From Streptomyces lincolnensis (GTDB lineage: Bacteria > Actinomycetota > Actinomycetes > Streptomycetales > Streptomycetaceae), in contig NZ_JAIHON010000017.1 of NCBI RefSeq assembly GCF_021173675.1, forward strand, positions 118,426-182,425: a DNA stretch of 64,000 nt, in the 5' to 3' direction. How positions within the stretch are numbered: position 1 is the stretch's first letter; the number at the start of each line of letters is the position of its first letter. The notes below the pieces were generated by a model. The model was not told the origin of the DNA. It saw only the letters and a program-made list of their open reading frames with translations, and searched no databases. Made by a program: the position numbers and the translations under genes. Shown piece after piece: positions 15,968 through 24,333 of the stretch.

Positions 15968-17350
15968 TCACACCTCGGCGTAGCTGAGCTGCGGGTTCGC
16001 TTCTGTGGCTGCCGTGGTCCCGGTCTTGGCGGCCGAGCGGCGAAGGTATACGGCCCAGGTGACCGCGAAGCATGCGGCGTAGAAGGCGAGGAAGGCGACG
16101 AACGCGCCGGTGCCGGAGCCGTAGGAGAGGAAGGACTGGCGGAAGGCGAGGTTGATGCCGACACCGCCGAGCGCGCCCACCGCGCCGATGAGTCCCATGG
16201 AGGCGCCGGAGAGACGGCGGCCGTAGGCGGCGGCCTCCTCGCCCTGGAGCCCCTTGGCGAGGGCCTTGTTCTGGAAGATGCCGGGGATCATCTTGTACGT
16301 CGAGCCGTTGCCGAGGCCGGTGAGGACGAACAGCACCACGAACGCGACGGTGAACAGGGCCAGCGACTTCTCCATGCTGGCGGCGATGAGGACGGCGGTG
16401 GCGACGCCCATGCCGACGTAGTTGTACAGCGTGATCTTCGCGCCGCCGTACTTGTCGGCCAGCGAGCCGCCCACCGGACGGATCAGCGAGCCGAGCAGGG
16501 GGCCAATGAAGGTGACGTAGGCCGCCTCCAGCGGGGTGCGTCCGAACTGGTTCTGGAGCACCTGCCCGAAGGCGAAGCTGTAGCCGATGAAGGAGCCGAA
16601 GGTGCCGATGTAGAGGAAGGACATGATCCAGGTGTGGACGTCCTTCGCGGCGTCCTTGGCGGCACCGGTGTCGTTCTTCACGGACGCGATGTTGTCCATG
16701 TACAGCGCGGCGAGGATCGCGGCGACGACGATCAGCGGGATGTAGATCCCGAGCAGCACGCGGGGACCGCCGCTGGCGCCGATGATCGCGAGCGCGACGA
16801 GCTGGATGACCGGGACGCCGATGTTGCCGCCGCCCGCGTTGAGCCCGAGGGCCCAGCCCTTCTTCCGGAGCGGGAAGAAGGCGTTGATGTTGGTCATCGA
16901 GGAGGCGAAGTTGCCGCCGCCGATACCGGCCAGCAGGCCGACCAGCAGGAAGGTGTTGAAGGAGGTCCCGGGCTCCATCACCGTGAAGGCGGCGACGGTG
17001 GGCACGAGGAGGAGGGCGGCCGAGACGATGGTCCAGTTCCGGCCGCCGAAGATCGCCACGGCGAAGGTGTAGGGGACCCGGACGACGGCTCCGACCAGGG
17101 TCACGAACGAGGTCAGCAGGAACTTGTCGGCCGGGGTCAGCCCGTACTCCGGGCCCATGAAGAGCACCAGCACGGACCACATGGTCCAGATCGAGAACCC
17201 GATGTGCTCGGAGAGGACGGAGAAGATGAGGTTGCGGCGCGCGACCTTCTCTCCGGTCTGCTTCCAGAAGGTCTCGTCCTCCGGATCCCACTGCTCGATC
17301 CAGCGGCCGCCCCTGCTCGGGGGTGCGGGGGCTGTGCTCGGGGCTGTCAT
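15968..17350 (-). CDS. narK: Nitrate/nitrite transporter, NarK family MFS
   Basis: About 460 aa with 12 predicted membrane helices. The N-terminal region has WDPEDETFWKQTGEKVARRN, common before helix 1 of actinobacterial NarK. The nitrate-signature glycine-rich helices are GLLAGIGGGNFASSMTNINAFFP and GLNAGGGNIGVPVIQLV, repeated in modified form in the second half (GLGNGSTYKMIP). It moves nitrate in and/or nitrite out. I chose ATG 17350, with GGAGG seven bases upstream; an ATG 12 codons earlier lacks a ribosome site. A GlnR-box-like sequence lies at 17442-17468, and nnaR is downstream. Confidence 0.92.
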   Translation of the reverse strand: MTAPSTAPAPPSRGGRWIEQWDPEDETFWKQTGEKVARRNLIFSVLSEHIGFSIWTMWSVLVLFMGPEYGLTPADKFLLTSFVTLVGAVVRVPYTFAVAIFGGRNWTIVSAALLLVPTVAAFTVMEPGTSFNTFLLVGLLAGIGGGNFASSMTNINAFFPLRKKGWALGLNAGGGNIGVPVIQLVALAIIGASGGPRVLLGIYIPLIVVAAILAALYMDNIASVKNDTGAAKDAAKDVHTWIMSFLYIGTFGSFIGYSFAFGQVLQNQFGRTPLEAAYVTFIGPLLGSLIRPVGGSLADKYGGAKITLYNYVGMGVATAVLIAASMEKSLALFTVAFVVLFVLTGLGNGSTYKMIPGIFQNKALAKGLQGEEAAAYGRRLSGASMGLIGAVGALGGVGINLAFRQSFLSYGSGTGAFVAFLAFYAACFAVTWAVYLRRSAAKTGTTAATEANPQLSYAEV

Positions 17351-17441
17351 GACGCCTCCACGGTGCGACGGGGCTCGGTCGTTCAAGGGAGTGGCTGAGT
17401 CCCGACGGTAGGGAGGGCGCGTTTCCGGGCTGTGGCAGCGA

Positions 17442-17468
17442 GTGACCGGTAAGGAACTTTGCTCTCAC
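17442..17468. promoter_or_regulatory. Candidate GlnR box upstream of narK
   Basis: GTGAC-N6-GGAAC-N6-CTCAC fits the gTnAc-n6-GaAAc spacing of GlnR half-sites with one or two mismatches per half-site. It is 92 bp upstream of the narK start. GlnR control of nitrate genes is established in Streptomyces; this particular site is inferred. Confidence 0.45.
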
Positions 17469-17551
17469 CGAGAGTGGAGGCGGGATGAGAGGTTTCGGAA
17501 CCCCATGTGACCCGGTTCATACCGGAGCGAACACGGGCAGGGCGGATGAGG

Positions 17552-18793
17552 TCACCGGTGCCGGCCGCTGCGACCCCCTTCCGCGCCGCCGCGGCCGCCT
17601 CGCCTGCCGTTCGGCCACAGCCGCGGTTTCCGCTTCGCCGCCACGTCCTCCACCCAGCCGAAGCACAGGACGCAGCCGACGGTGAGGACCCAGACGACGG
17701 CCAGCAGCGGCCAGGAGCTCTCCAGCAGCCAGGGGACGTTCTGCTCCAGCAGCGGCACGTTCCACAGGTGGTCCCACAGGGACTGGGCGACGACGATGCA
17801 CAGGTTGTGCCAGAGGTAGATCGTCACCGCGCGGGAGTTGAACAGGGCGATCAGCCGGTCCCACCGGCGCAGCGGACGCGGCCACTGGGACCAGGAGGGG
17901 CTCAGGTGCAGGAGCAGCAGCACGGTGGCGAAGGACCACAGGGACTGCGCGAAGGGGATGTCGTCGAGGTCGTGGTCCGGTTTGAAGCCGTGCGTGAGCA
18001 TGTACCACAGGCCCACACAGCCGATCACGGGCGCGATCGAGGGCACGAGGTAGCGGGGCAGCCGCTGGAGGATGCCCTCCTGGTGGGCCATGCCGAGCAG
18101 CCAGCAGGCACCGAACGCGCCGAAGTCGACCAGGGCGGAGTCGATCCGCCAGCTGGGCACGCTCAGCCAGCCGGTCTCCAGCAGCGCCGACAGCGCGATC
18201 GGCGACAGGATCGTCGGCCACGGCAGCGCGCGCAGCGCCTTCAGCAGCAGCGGCGAGAGCAGCACGAACCAGAGGTAGGCGCGGATGTACCAGAGCGGTA
18301 CGGCCATCTGCTCGGCCCACTCGGGCCCGATCAGCCCGCTGACGCCGTGCAGGCCCTCGCCGTACGGCGGATCGCTCAGCGGGAGGATCCAGTAGCCGAG
18401 GTGGAGCCACCACCAGCCCGGGCGGCCCTCGGCGTCCGGTCCCCAGCCCTGGAGCAGCATGCCGGTCACGCCGACCGCGCCCAGCAGCCACAGCGGCGGC
18501 AGCAGCCGGCGCATCCGGCCGCGTACGACCTCCACGGCGGGGCGCCTGCCGAGGGAGCGGGCCATGAGGTTGCCGGCCAGGGCGAACATCACGCCCATGG
18601 ACGGGAAGATCACCGGGAGCCAGGCCCAGCCGAACAGGTGGTAGAAGACGACCCGGAACAGGGCGATCGCCCGCAGCAGGTCGAAGTAGCGGTCACGGCC
18701 GGGGCCGGCGGCGGGGCTCCGCTGCTCCGGTACGTCCGGGAGCGGCTCGTCCGGCAGTGCGGGTGCCTGGGGTTCGTACGGCGTCGTACTCAT
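17552..18793 (-). CDS. Acyltransferase 3 family membrane protein
   Basis: 413 aa with about ten membrane helices. The family N-motif RDRYFDLLRAIALFRVVFYHLFGW includes the conserved His of acyltransferase-3 proteins, and SRAVTIYLWHNLC lies near the C-terminus. Such proteins move acyl groups onto extracytoplasmic sugars. Its ATG (18793) overlaps the stop of the MatB-like gene (ATGA), so it probably modifies the same exopolysaccharide, comparable in position to IcaC in PNAG operons. The Arg/Gly-rich tail is likely cytoplasmic. The acyl group is unknown. Confidence 0.88.
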   Translation of the reverse strand: MSTTPYEPQAPALPDEPLPDVPEQRSPAAGPGRDRYFDLLRAIALFRVVFYHLFGWAWLPVIFPSMGVMFALAGNLMARSLGRRPAVEVVRGRMRRLLPPLWLLGAVGVTGMLLQGWGPDAEGRPGWWWLHLGYWILPLSDPPYGEGLHGVSGLIGPEWAEQMAVPLWYIRAYLWFVLLSPLLLKALRALPWPTILSPIALSALLETGWLSVPSWRIDSALVDFGAFGACWLLGMAHQEGILQRLPRYLVPSIAPVIGCVGLWYMLTHGFKPDHDLDDIPFAQSLWSFATVLLLLHLSPSWSQWPRPLRRWDRLIALFNSRAVTIYLWHNLCIVVAQSLWDHLWNVPLLEQNVPWLLESSWPLLAVVWVLTVGCVLCFGWVEDVAAKRKPRLWPNGRRGGRGGAEGGRSGRHR

Positions 18794-20985
18794 GCGACCG
18801 TCCTCCCGCCCACGACCTGTCCGCCGCGTCCGGCCGCCTCGCTCGGCGGGGCGGACACGCCCCCCTTGCGGCGCAGCTTCTGCCAGCGCAGGCGGCCGCC
18901 GGTGAGGGCGGTGATCCAGGACTGGAGCAGCACGACGTACATCAGCTGCCGGTAGAGGATCTGCTGGAGGGGCAGCGAGATCAGCGGGGTGAGCTTCTCG
19001 CGGTCGAGGATGAAGGAGTACGCGGCGCAGACCGCCTGGACGGCCAGGACGCCGAACCAGGCGAGGATCGTCTTCTCGGTGGGGCCGAAGACCAGGCCGT
19101 AGACGAGGAAGATGTCGATCAGGGGCGCGAGCAGCGGGGCCAGGACCATGAAGAGGGAGACCAGCGGCAGGCCGACGCGGCCGAAGCGGCCCGAGGGGCC
19201 CTTGTCGAAGAGGGCGCGGCGGTGCTTCCAGATGGCCTGCATGGTGCCGTACGACCACCGGTAGCGCTGGGACCACAGCTGCTGGACGGACTCGGGGGCC
19301 TCGGTCCAGGCGCGGGCCTTCTCGGCGTAGACGACCCGCCAGCCGTCGCGGTGGATGGCCATGGTGATGTCGGTGTCCTCGGCGAGCGTGTCGTCGCTCA
19401 TGCCGCCGACCCGTTCCAGGGCGGTGCGGCGGAAGGCGCCGACCGCGCCCGGGATGGTGGGCATGCACTGCAGGACGTCGTACATACGGCGGTCCAGGTT
19501 GAAGCCCATCACATACTCGATGTGCTGCCAGGCGCCGATGAGGGTGTCCTTGTTGCCGACCTTGGCGTTGCCGGCGACCGCGCCGACGCGGGGGTCGCCG
19601 AAGGGCTGGACGAGCTCGCGGACCGTGGAGGGTTCGAAGACGGTGTCGCCGTCCATCATCACGACCAGGTCGTAGCGGGCGTTGGCCACACCGCGGTTGA
19701 GGGCGGCGGGCTTGCCCGCGTTGAGCTGGCGGACCACGCGCACGCCGGGCAGGGCGAGGTTCTCCACGATCCGGGCGGTGCCGTCGCTGGAGCCGTCGTC
19801 GATCACGATGACCTCGACGGGATGCTCGCCTGCGATCAGTGAGCGGACCGTGTTCTCGATGCACTTGGCCTCGTTGTACGCCGGCACCAGCACCGAGACC
19901 GGTTCGGTGACCGGTGGCCCCCAGCTGAAGTCGCGGCGGCGGACCCGGCGGGCGTGGATGCCGGAGAGCAGGAACATCAGGCCGAAACGGGCCAGGACCA
20001 GGAAGCCGATGATCGCGAGGCCGACGACGAGGACGGCGGTGATGTTGTCCGAGGCCTGCACGAGGAAGACCCAGGCCTTGCCCTTCCACAGGTCGAGGCC
20101 GGCGACCTCGGTGTGCGCGGTGGGCGCGTCCAGGGCCTCGGTGAGGTTGTGGAACGCGTAGCCCTCCGCCTTCATCTGCGGCAGGAAGCGGTCCAGGGCC
20201 TCGACGGTCTGGTGGCGGTCGCCGCCGGAGTCGTGCAGGAGGACGACGGCGCCCTCGCCGCCCTTCGGGGTGATGTTGCGGATGATCCGCGCGGCCCCCG
20301 GCTTGCGCCAGTCCTCGCTGTCGACGCTGGTGACGACGGTGATGTAGCCGCGGCTGCCGATGTACTGGGTGACCGGCCACGACTGGTTGTCCATGGCGCC
20401 GGCCTGGGAGGAGTACGGCGGCCGGAAGAGCGAGGTGCGGATGCCGGCGGCGCCGGTGATGGCGAGCTGGTTCTGGGACAGCTCCCAGTCGATGCGCTTC
20501 TTCGACTGGTAGGAGAGGTCGGGGTGGTTGAAGGTGTGCAGGCCGATTTCGTGGCCCTCGTCGACCATGCGCCTGACCAGGTCCGGGTAGCGGGAGGCCA
20601 TGGTGCCGGTGACGAAGAAGACGGCGTGCGCCTTGTGCTCCTTCAGCACGTCCAGGACCTTCGGGGTCCAGGCCGGGTCCGGGCCGTCGTCGAAGGTGAG
20701 CACCATCCGCTGGTCGGGCACCCTCAGCGTGGCCGGGTTCTCGCCCCGGGTGTCGATGACCGGTCCACCGTCGATGATCTTCTGCGGCACCTTGTCGGCC
20801 GCCACCGCAGGCCGGACTCTGTGGTCGGCCAGGATCTCGCTGTGCACGTAGCCGCGCAGCATCAGCATCGCCATCAGCGCGGCGAGAACCAGTACGGGCA
20901 GCAGCAGACGCATGGGCAGGCGGCGACGCCGGGAGCCGTCGGCGGCTCCGGTCGCGGCCCCGGGACGGCGGGTGCGGGTTGCCAT
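18790..20985 (-). CDS. matB: Bifunctional polysaccharide deacetylase / GT2 synthase (MatB-like)
   Basis: 731 aa. One membrane helix (residues about 25-43) is followed by an extracellular NodB deacetylase domain (about 90-285) with VLTFDDGPD, HTFNHPD, LFRPPYSSQ and LLHDSGGDR. After a second helix comes a cytoplasmic GT2 synthase domain with SVLVPAYNE, VIDDGSSDGT, MMDGDT, AEDTD and the QRYRW product-binding motif, then further helices. In S. coelicolor and S. lividans, MatB with MatA makes poly-beta-1,6-N-acetylglucosamine, which drives hyphal aggregation. The fusion couples polymerisation with deacetylation. The downstream acyltransferase overlaps by 4 nt. Confidence 0.9.
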   Translation of the reverse strand: MATRTRRPGAATGAADGSRRRRLPMRLLLPVLVLAALMAMLMLRGYVHSEILADHRVRPAVAADKVPQKIIDGGPVIDTRGENPATLRVPDQRMVLTFDDGPDPAWTPKVLDVLKEHKAHAVFFVTGTMASRYPDLVRRMVDEGHEIGLHTFNHPDLSYQSKKRIDWELSQNQLAITGAAGIRTSLFRPPYSSQAGAMDNQSWPVTQYIGSRGYITVVTSVDSEDWRKPGAARIIRNITPKGGEGAVVLLHDSGGDRHQTVEALDRFLPQMKAEGYAFHNLTEALDAPTAHTEVAGLDLWKGKAWVFLVQASDNITAVLVVGLAIIGFLVLARFGLMFLLSGIHARRVRRRDFSWGPPVTEPVSVLVPAYNEAKCIENTVRSLIAGEHPVEVIVIDDGSSDGTARIVENLALPGVRVVRQLNAGKPAALNRGVANARYDLVVMMDGDTVFEPSTVRELVQPFGDPRVGAVAGNAKVGNKDTLIGAWQHIEYVMGFNLDRRMYDVLQCMPTIPGAVGAFRRTALERVGGMSDDTLAEDTDITMAIHRDGWRVVYAEKARAWTEAPESVQQLWSQRYRWSYGTMQAIWKHRRALFDKGPSGRFGRVGLPLVSLFMVLAPLLAPLIDIFLVYGLVFGPTEKTILAWFGVLAVQAVCAAYSFILDREKLTPLISLPLQQILYRQLMYVVLLQSWITALTGGRLRWQKLRRKGGVSAPPSEAAGRGGQVVGGRTVA

Positions 20986-21951
20986 CAGAGGTTGTGCTCC
21001 GGGGACGGGGATGCCATCAGAGGATGTGCACCGGGTTCGGGAGTGCCATCAGAGGATGAACACCGGGTGTGCGCGTGCCGTTGGGTGGGGCACGGGGGGG
21101 GTGGGTGCCGTTGGGTGGGGCACCGGGGGGGTGCCGTTGGGTGGGGCACCGGTCCTTCGGGGGCCGCCGGGTGGGGACGCCGAGGGTGCCGGAGCCTCTG
21201 GGGTGGAGGCACCGGGAGTCCGGACTCCTCTAGGTCAGAGGCACCGGGAGTCCGAGCGACCCTGGGTCGGGGCATACGGTGTGCGGGCGCCCCTGGTCCA
21301 GAGGCACCAGCGGCACGGGTCCTGCCGTGGTCGGGCACCGGGGTGCGGTGTCTCCCGGGCCAGGTCCACGTAAGCGGGGTCTGGGCCCGCCGACGCCGGC
21401 GACGAGTGGACGCCGGACGCGGGGTCTCGGGCCGCAGGTGGCGGTGGCGGGCTGCCGGGCGCGGGCCGTGGGGCGGCGAGGTTCGGGACGACCGGCATGG
21501 GCGCCGGAGAGCACGCGGCAGGATCTCGGCGACCGCGGACAACCAGCGCCAAGTCCGGGACCCAGAGGTTCCACGGCCACCGAACTTCCGCCGCCCAGCC
21601 CACTGTGGACCGACGACCGCCAGTGACGGCGGAGTCCGGAGCACGGGACACCGGGACCAGGGAGTCCCGTGGCCGCCCGCCCTCCGGCTCGCCCACCGCC
21701 GACCCACGTCCACCGACAACCGGGGACGGAGACGGCAGCAGTAGCGGACCGCCCGGCGCAGACCACGGGCCGCCGGAATCCGGAGCGACCCGCACCGGCA
21801 CCGGGAAGTCCCGTGAGGGCCCAGCTGCCGTCGCCTTGTTCGTCCTCGCTCCACGGCCGCCGGCCGCCGGCCGTCAGTGGGCGGCCGACGCCGGGCCTCG
21901 CCACTCCGCTGGACCCGCCTCGCTCCGGGCGTGTCGGGAAAGGCACTGTCA
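20986..21951. repeat. Repeat-rich 0.97-kb spacer inside the mat locus
   Basis: No protein with family signals is recognised on either strand. The stretch holds degenerate tandem repeats. A unit ccatcagaggatg-N-caccggg occurs three times from 20983 with a period of about 31 bp. gtgccgttgggtggggcac occurs three times at about 21088-21152. The unit aggcaccgggagtccg occurs twice near 21208-21254, and related caccggga...agtcccgtg blocks recur near 21650-21675 and 21795-21815. It may be a decayed or slipping repeat; it separates matB from the upstream gene. Confidence 0.7.
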
Positions 21952-23091
21952 TCAGGCGATGGGCGTTGTGGACGAGGAGGACGTCGAGGGGGCGGGGTCG
22001 GTGGTGGTCGGTTCCGTGGCGACGGGGGCCGGGGTGGGCGGTCCGTCGGCCACGGTGCCGGGGCCGCCGCTGTCGCCGGGGCCCGTGGTCGGGGTCGGCG
22101 TGGCGGTGGGGCCGGTGACGGTCGGGGTCGGGGTGGGCGTGGGTGTGACCGGCGGGGTCGTCGTCGGCGTCGGGTTGGGCACGCTCGGGTTGGTGCCCGG
22201 ACCCGTGGCGGTACCGGTCGGGGTCGGCGCGGTGGCCGTGGGTGTGCCCTGCCGGCCGGGGCTGGTGGTGGCACCGGGCGCGCTGGCGCCGGGCGCCGGA
22301 GCGGTGCCGGTGGCCTGCCCCGCGGTGGGCGTGGGCCCGGGAGAGACGCCCGCCACGCCGGAGGGCGGCGCCGACTCGGCCGGCAGCGGCGGGGTGTCGA
22401 CCTTGCCGGCCGGCTTGCCCTCGTCCTGGCCCGGTACGGGCAGCCAGGCCGCGTTGGAGTTGCCGGACAGCAGGGTGGCGACGATGACGACGGCGTACGT
22501 CCCGCAGGCGAGGCCGACGGCTGTGCCGATCCGGCGGAAGCGGCGGCTGCGGCGGCCCGACTCGTCGACGAAGACGGGCCCGTCGGAGCCGTCCTGGGCG
22601 CCCGCGGGTCCGCCGCCCGGTCCGCCCCCCTTGGCCTGCCGCACGAGCAGGTCCTCCAACTGCTCACCTATGTTGTCGAGTTGGACGGTCACCTCGTGCG
22701 GATCATGCGCGGGCGGGGTCCCCCCGACAGCGCCCTCCTGGCCGGAACCCGACGCGTCGGACTCCTGCCACGGGTCACGGACGGCGGCCGTAGAACCGGC
22801 GATGTTCACACCCGCCACGGCCCCGCCGGGCGACGCGAGGACGTCGGCCCGGCCGGCCCGGCCGGTGTCCGGGACACGCCGGACGTCCCGGCCGAGATCT
22901 CTCGTCCCGTCCGCCACGGAGGCAGACCGGCCGTTCCCGCCCGGGATTCCGCTTCCGGGCTGGGCCGGGATCTTCGTTCCACTGGTCTCCGGGAACGCCT
23001 GGGTACCTCGCCCGGTGGGCGAAGGATCCTGCTCCGACGCGGCCTCGGGCCATTCCGGTTGGGCGTCTTCCCGCCACTTCTTCACGCGCAC
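21952..23091 (-). CDS. Single-pass membrane protein with Pro/Thr-rich tail, mat locus
   Basis: 379 aa. The N-terminal half is cytoplasmic, charged and Gly-rich, with a conserved-looking segment HEVTVQLDNIGEQLEDLLVRQAKG just before one membrane helix (residues about 188-208, GTAVGLACGTYAVVIVATLL). Outside the membrane is a short motif NAAWLPVPGQDEG, then about 130 residues of Pro/Thr/Gly repeats typical of a wall-spanning stalk. It occupies the place I would expect for matA, but I cannot confirm that identity from sequence. I chose GTG 23091 with a GGGGG ribosome site; the ATG at 23256 would add an atypical leader. Codon bias supports the frame. Confidence 0.75.
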   Translation of the reverse strand: MRVKKWREDAQPEWPEAASEQDPSPTGRGTQAFPETSGTKIPAQPGSGIPGGNGRSASVADGTRDLGRDVRRVPDTGRAGRADVLASPGGAVAGVNIAGSTAAVRDPWQESDASGSGQEGAVGGTPPAHDPHEVTVQLDNIGEQLEDLLVRQAKGGGPGGGPAGAQDGSDGPVFVDESGRRSRRFRRIGTAVGLACGTYAVVIVATLLSGNSNAAWLPVPGQDEGKPAGKVDTPPLPAESAPPSGVAGVSPGPTPTAGQATGTAPAPGASAPGATTSPGRQGTPTATAPTPTGTATGPGTNPSVPNPTPTTTPPVTPTPTPTPTVTGPTATPTPTTGPGDSGGPGTVADGPPTPAPVATEPTTTDPAPSTSSSSTTPIA

Positions 23092-23242
23092 GCTATCCCC
23101 CCACGGGACGGTTCCAGGTGCGCTTTCGACTCGAGCACCCGTCGGCCGAACCGAGCCCCCACCCGGTCCGAGCGCCCCCTTTATCACACTGTGCTCAGGC
23201 CTCGAATGTAGCGCACATGGAGGTTCCGTGTTTGCCGCGTGG

Positions 23243-24217
23243 TCAATCGTGGACACTCATCAGGTCCACATCAGTGGCTGAAATCCATCCGTCCGCAGGT
23301 CGGCGCAGCCAAGCCTGTTCGACAGCGAGTTCGACAGCGGCCCGACGCAGCGCGTCGAAGCCGGGATGGACCAGCCCCTTCCGCCACACCAGTGACACCG
23401 GCGACAGGGGAATCGGATCTATGAGCGGACGCAGCACCCTCCCGGGCATGGCCGGAAAATCCACCACCGCGAGGATCGGGTCGCGCCTCTTTGCCATCAT
23501 CCGCCAGAACTCCTCGTGCCCCACGGCCAGCGGAGCGGGCGGCGCGACCGATATGTCCCGCCCCTCGAAGAGGCGGTACGCAAGATCGGTCCACTCCGGT
23601 GTGCGCGGATTCCCGGCACCCGCGTACACCGCCTCCCCCGCCAGCGCGTCGAGCGGCACCGCCTCCAGCGCCGCCAGCGGGTGTTCCTCGGGCAGCGCGA
23701 CGGCCATCGGTTCCAGGCGTACGAGCTGGTGGTCGAGGCCCGCCCGCAGCGCCGGGTCCAGCCCGGCGAACCGCCCGAAGGAGGCGTCCAGCCGGCCCGC
23801 GAGCAGCTCGCCCGCCGCCCCGGTCAGCCCACTCTCGTAGCGGGCCATCAGCTCGTGCTCGGGCGCGAGTTCACGGGCCCGGTGCAGCACCCGCCGACTG
23901 GTGCCGAGATCCGGGTGGTTCAGGTCCACCAGCAGGGGCCGGGCCTGCCCGAAGGCGGCGAGCAGCTCCTCCTGCGCCGCCAGGACCCGGCGCACGTACG
24001 GCACCAGCCGCTCGCCCTCGGCGGTCAGCGTCACCCGCCGGGTCGTCCGGACGAACAGCTCGACACCCAACTCCCGCTCCAGCCGCCGCACATCCCGGCT
24101 GAGCGCCTGCTGGGCGACGTAGAGCCGGGTGGCGGCGCGGGTGAAGTGCAGTTCCTCGGCGACGGCCAGGAAGGCGCGCAGGAGACGGGGGTCGAGTGGG
24201 TGACCGGTGGCGGGCAT
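23243..24217 (-). CDS. LysR-family transcription regulator
   Basis: 324 aa. The N-terminal winged helix reads LDPRLLRAFLAVAEELHFTRAA, then QQALSRDVRRLERELGVELF and TTRRVTLTAEG. The C-terminal two thirds are a periplasmic-binding-protein-like effector domain (ARYESGLTGAAGELLAGRLD). It is divergent from an MFS exporter with 116 bp between starts that holds a direct repeat and a GTGAAT-N10-ATTCAC dyad. It therefore probably controls the exporter and itself. The effector is unknown. The start ATG 24217 is directly ahead of the conserved HTH. Confidence 0.93.
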   Translation of the reverse strand: MPATGHPLDPRLLRAFLAVAEELHFTRAATRLYVAQQALSRDVRRLERELGVELFVRTTRRVTLTAEGERLVPYVRRVLAAQEELLAAFGQARPLLVDLNHPDLGTSRRVLHRARELAPEHELMARYESGLTGAAGELLAGRLDASFGRFAGLDPALRAGLDHQLVRLEPMAVALPEEHPLAALEAVPLDALAGEAVYAGAGNPRTPEWTDLAYRLFEGRDISVAPPAPLAVGHEEFWRMMAKRRDPILAVVDFPAMPGRVLRPLIDPIPLSPVSLVWRKGLVHPGFDALRRAAVELAVEQAWLRRPADGWISATDVDLMSVHD

Positions 24218-24228
24218 CCGGCGAAGTT

Positions 24229-24280
24229 ACAACCCGGGTGCGTGAATCGGTACGGGAATTCACAACCGGGGTGCGTGAAT
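24229..24280. promoter_or_regulatory. Direct repeats and LysR-type dyad between LysR and MFS genes
   Basis: The 19-bp sequence acaacc(c/g)gggtgcgtgaat occurs at 24229-24247 and 24262-24280, 33 bp apart. Between them GTGAAT (24242-24247) and ATTCAC (24258-24263) form an inverted pair with a T-N-A core spacing compatible with LysR proteins. Likely operator of the divergent pair. Confidence 0.6.
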
Positions 24281-24333
24281 GCGGGCCGAGCAGGTGTTGG
24301 ACCCCTTGATCGCCCACGGGCGACCGTTGATCC

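Noticed and set aside
21230..21952. Leftward 240-codon frame whose ATG overlaps the stop of the Pro/Thr-rich membrane protein gene (TGATG)
   Set aside because: The overlap is tempting, but the translation is Gly/Arg/Pro-rich, follows DNA repeats, has no helix or motif, and an alternative frame is equally open.
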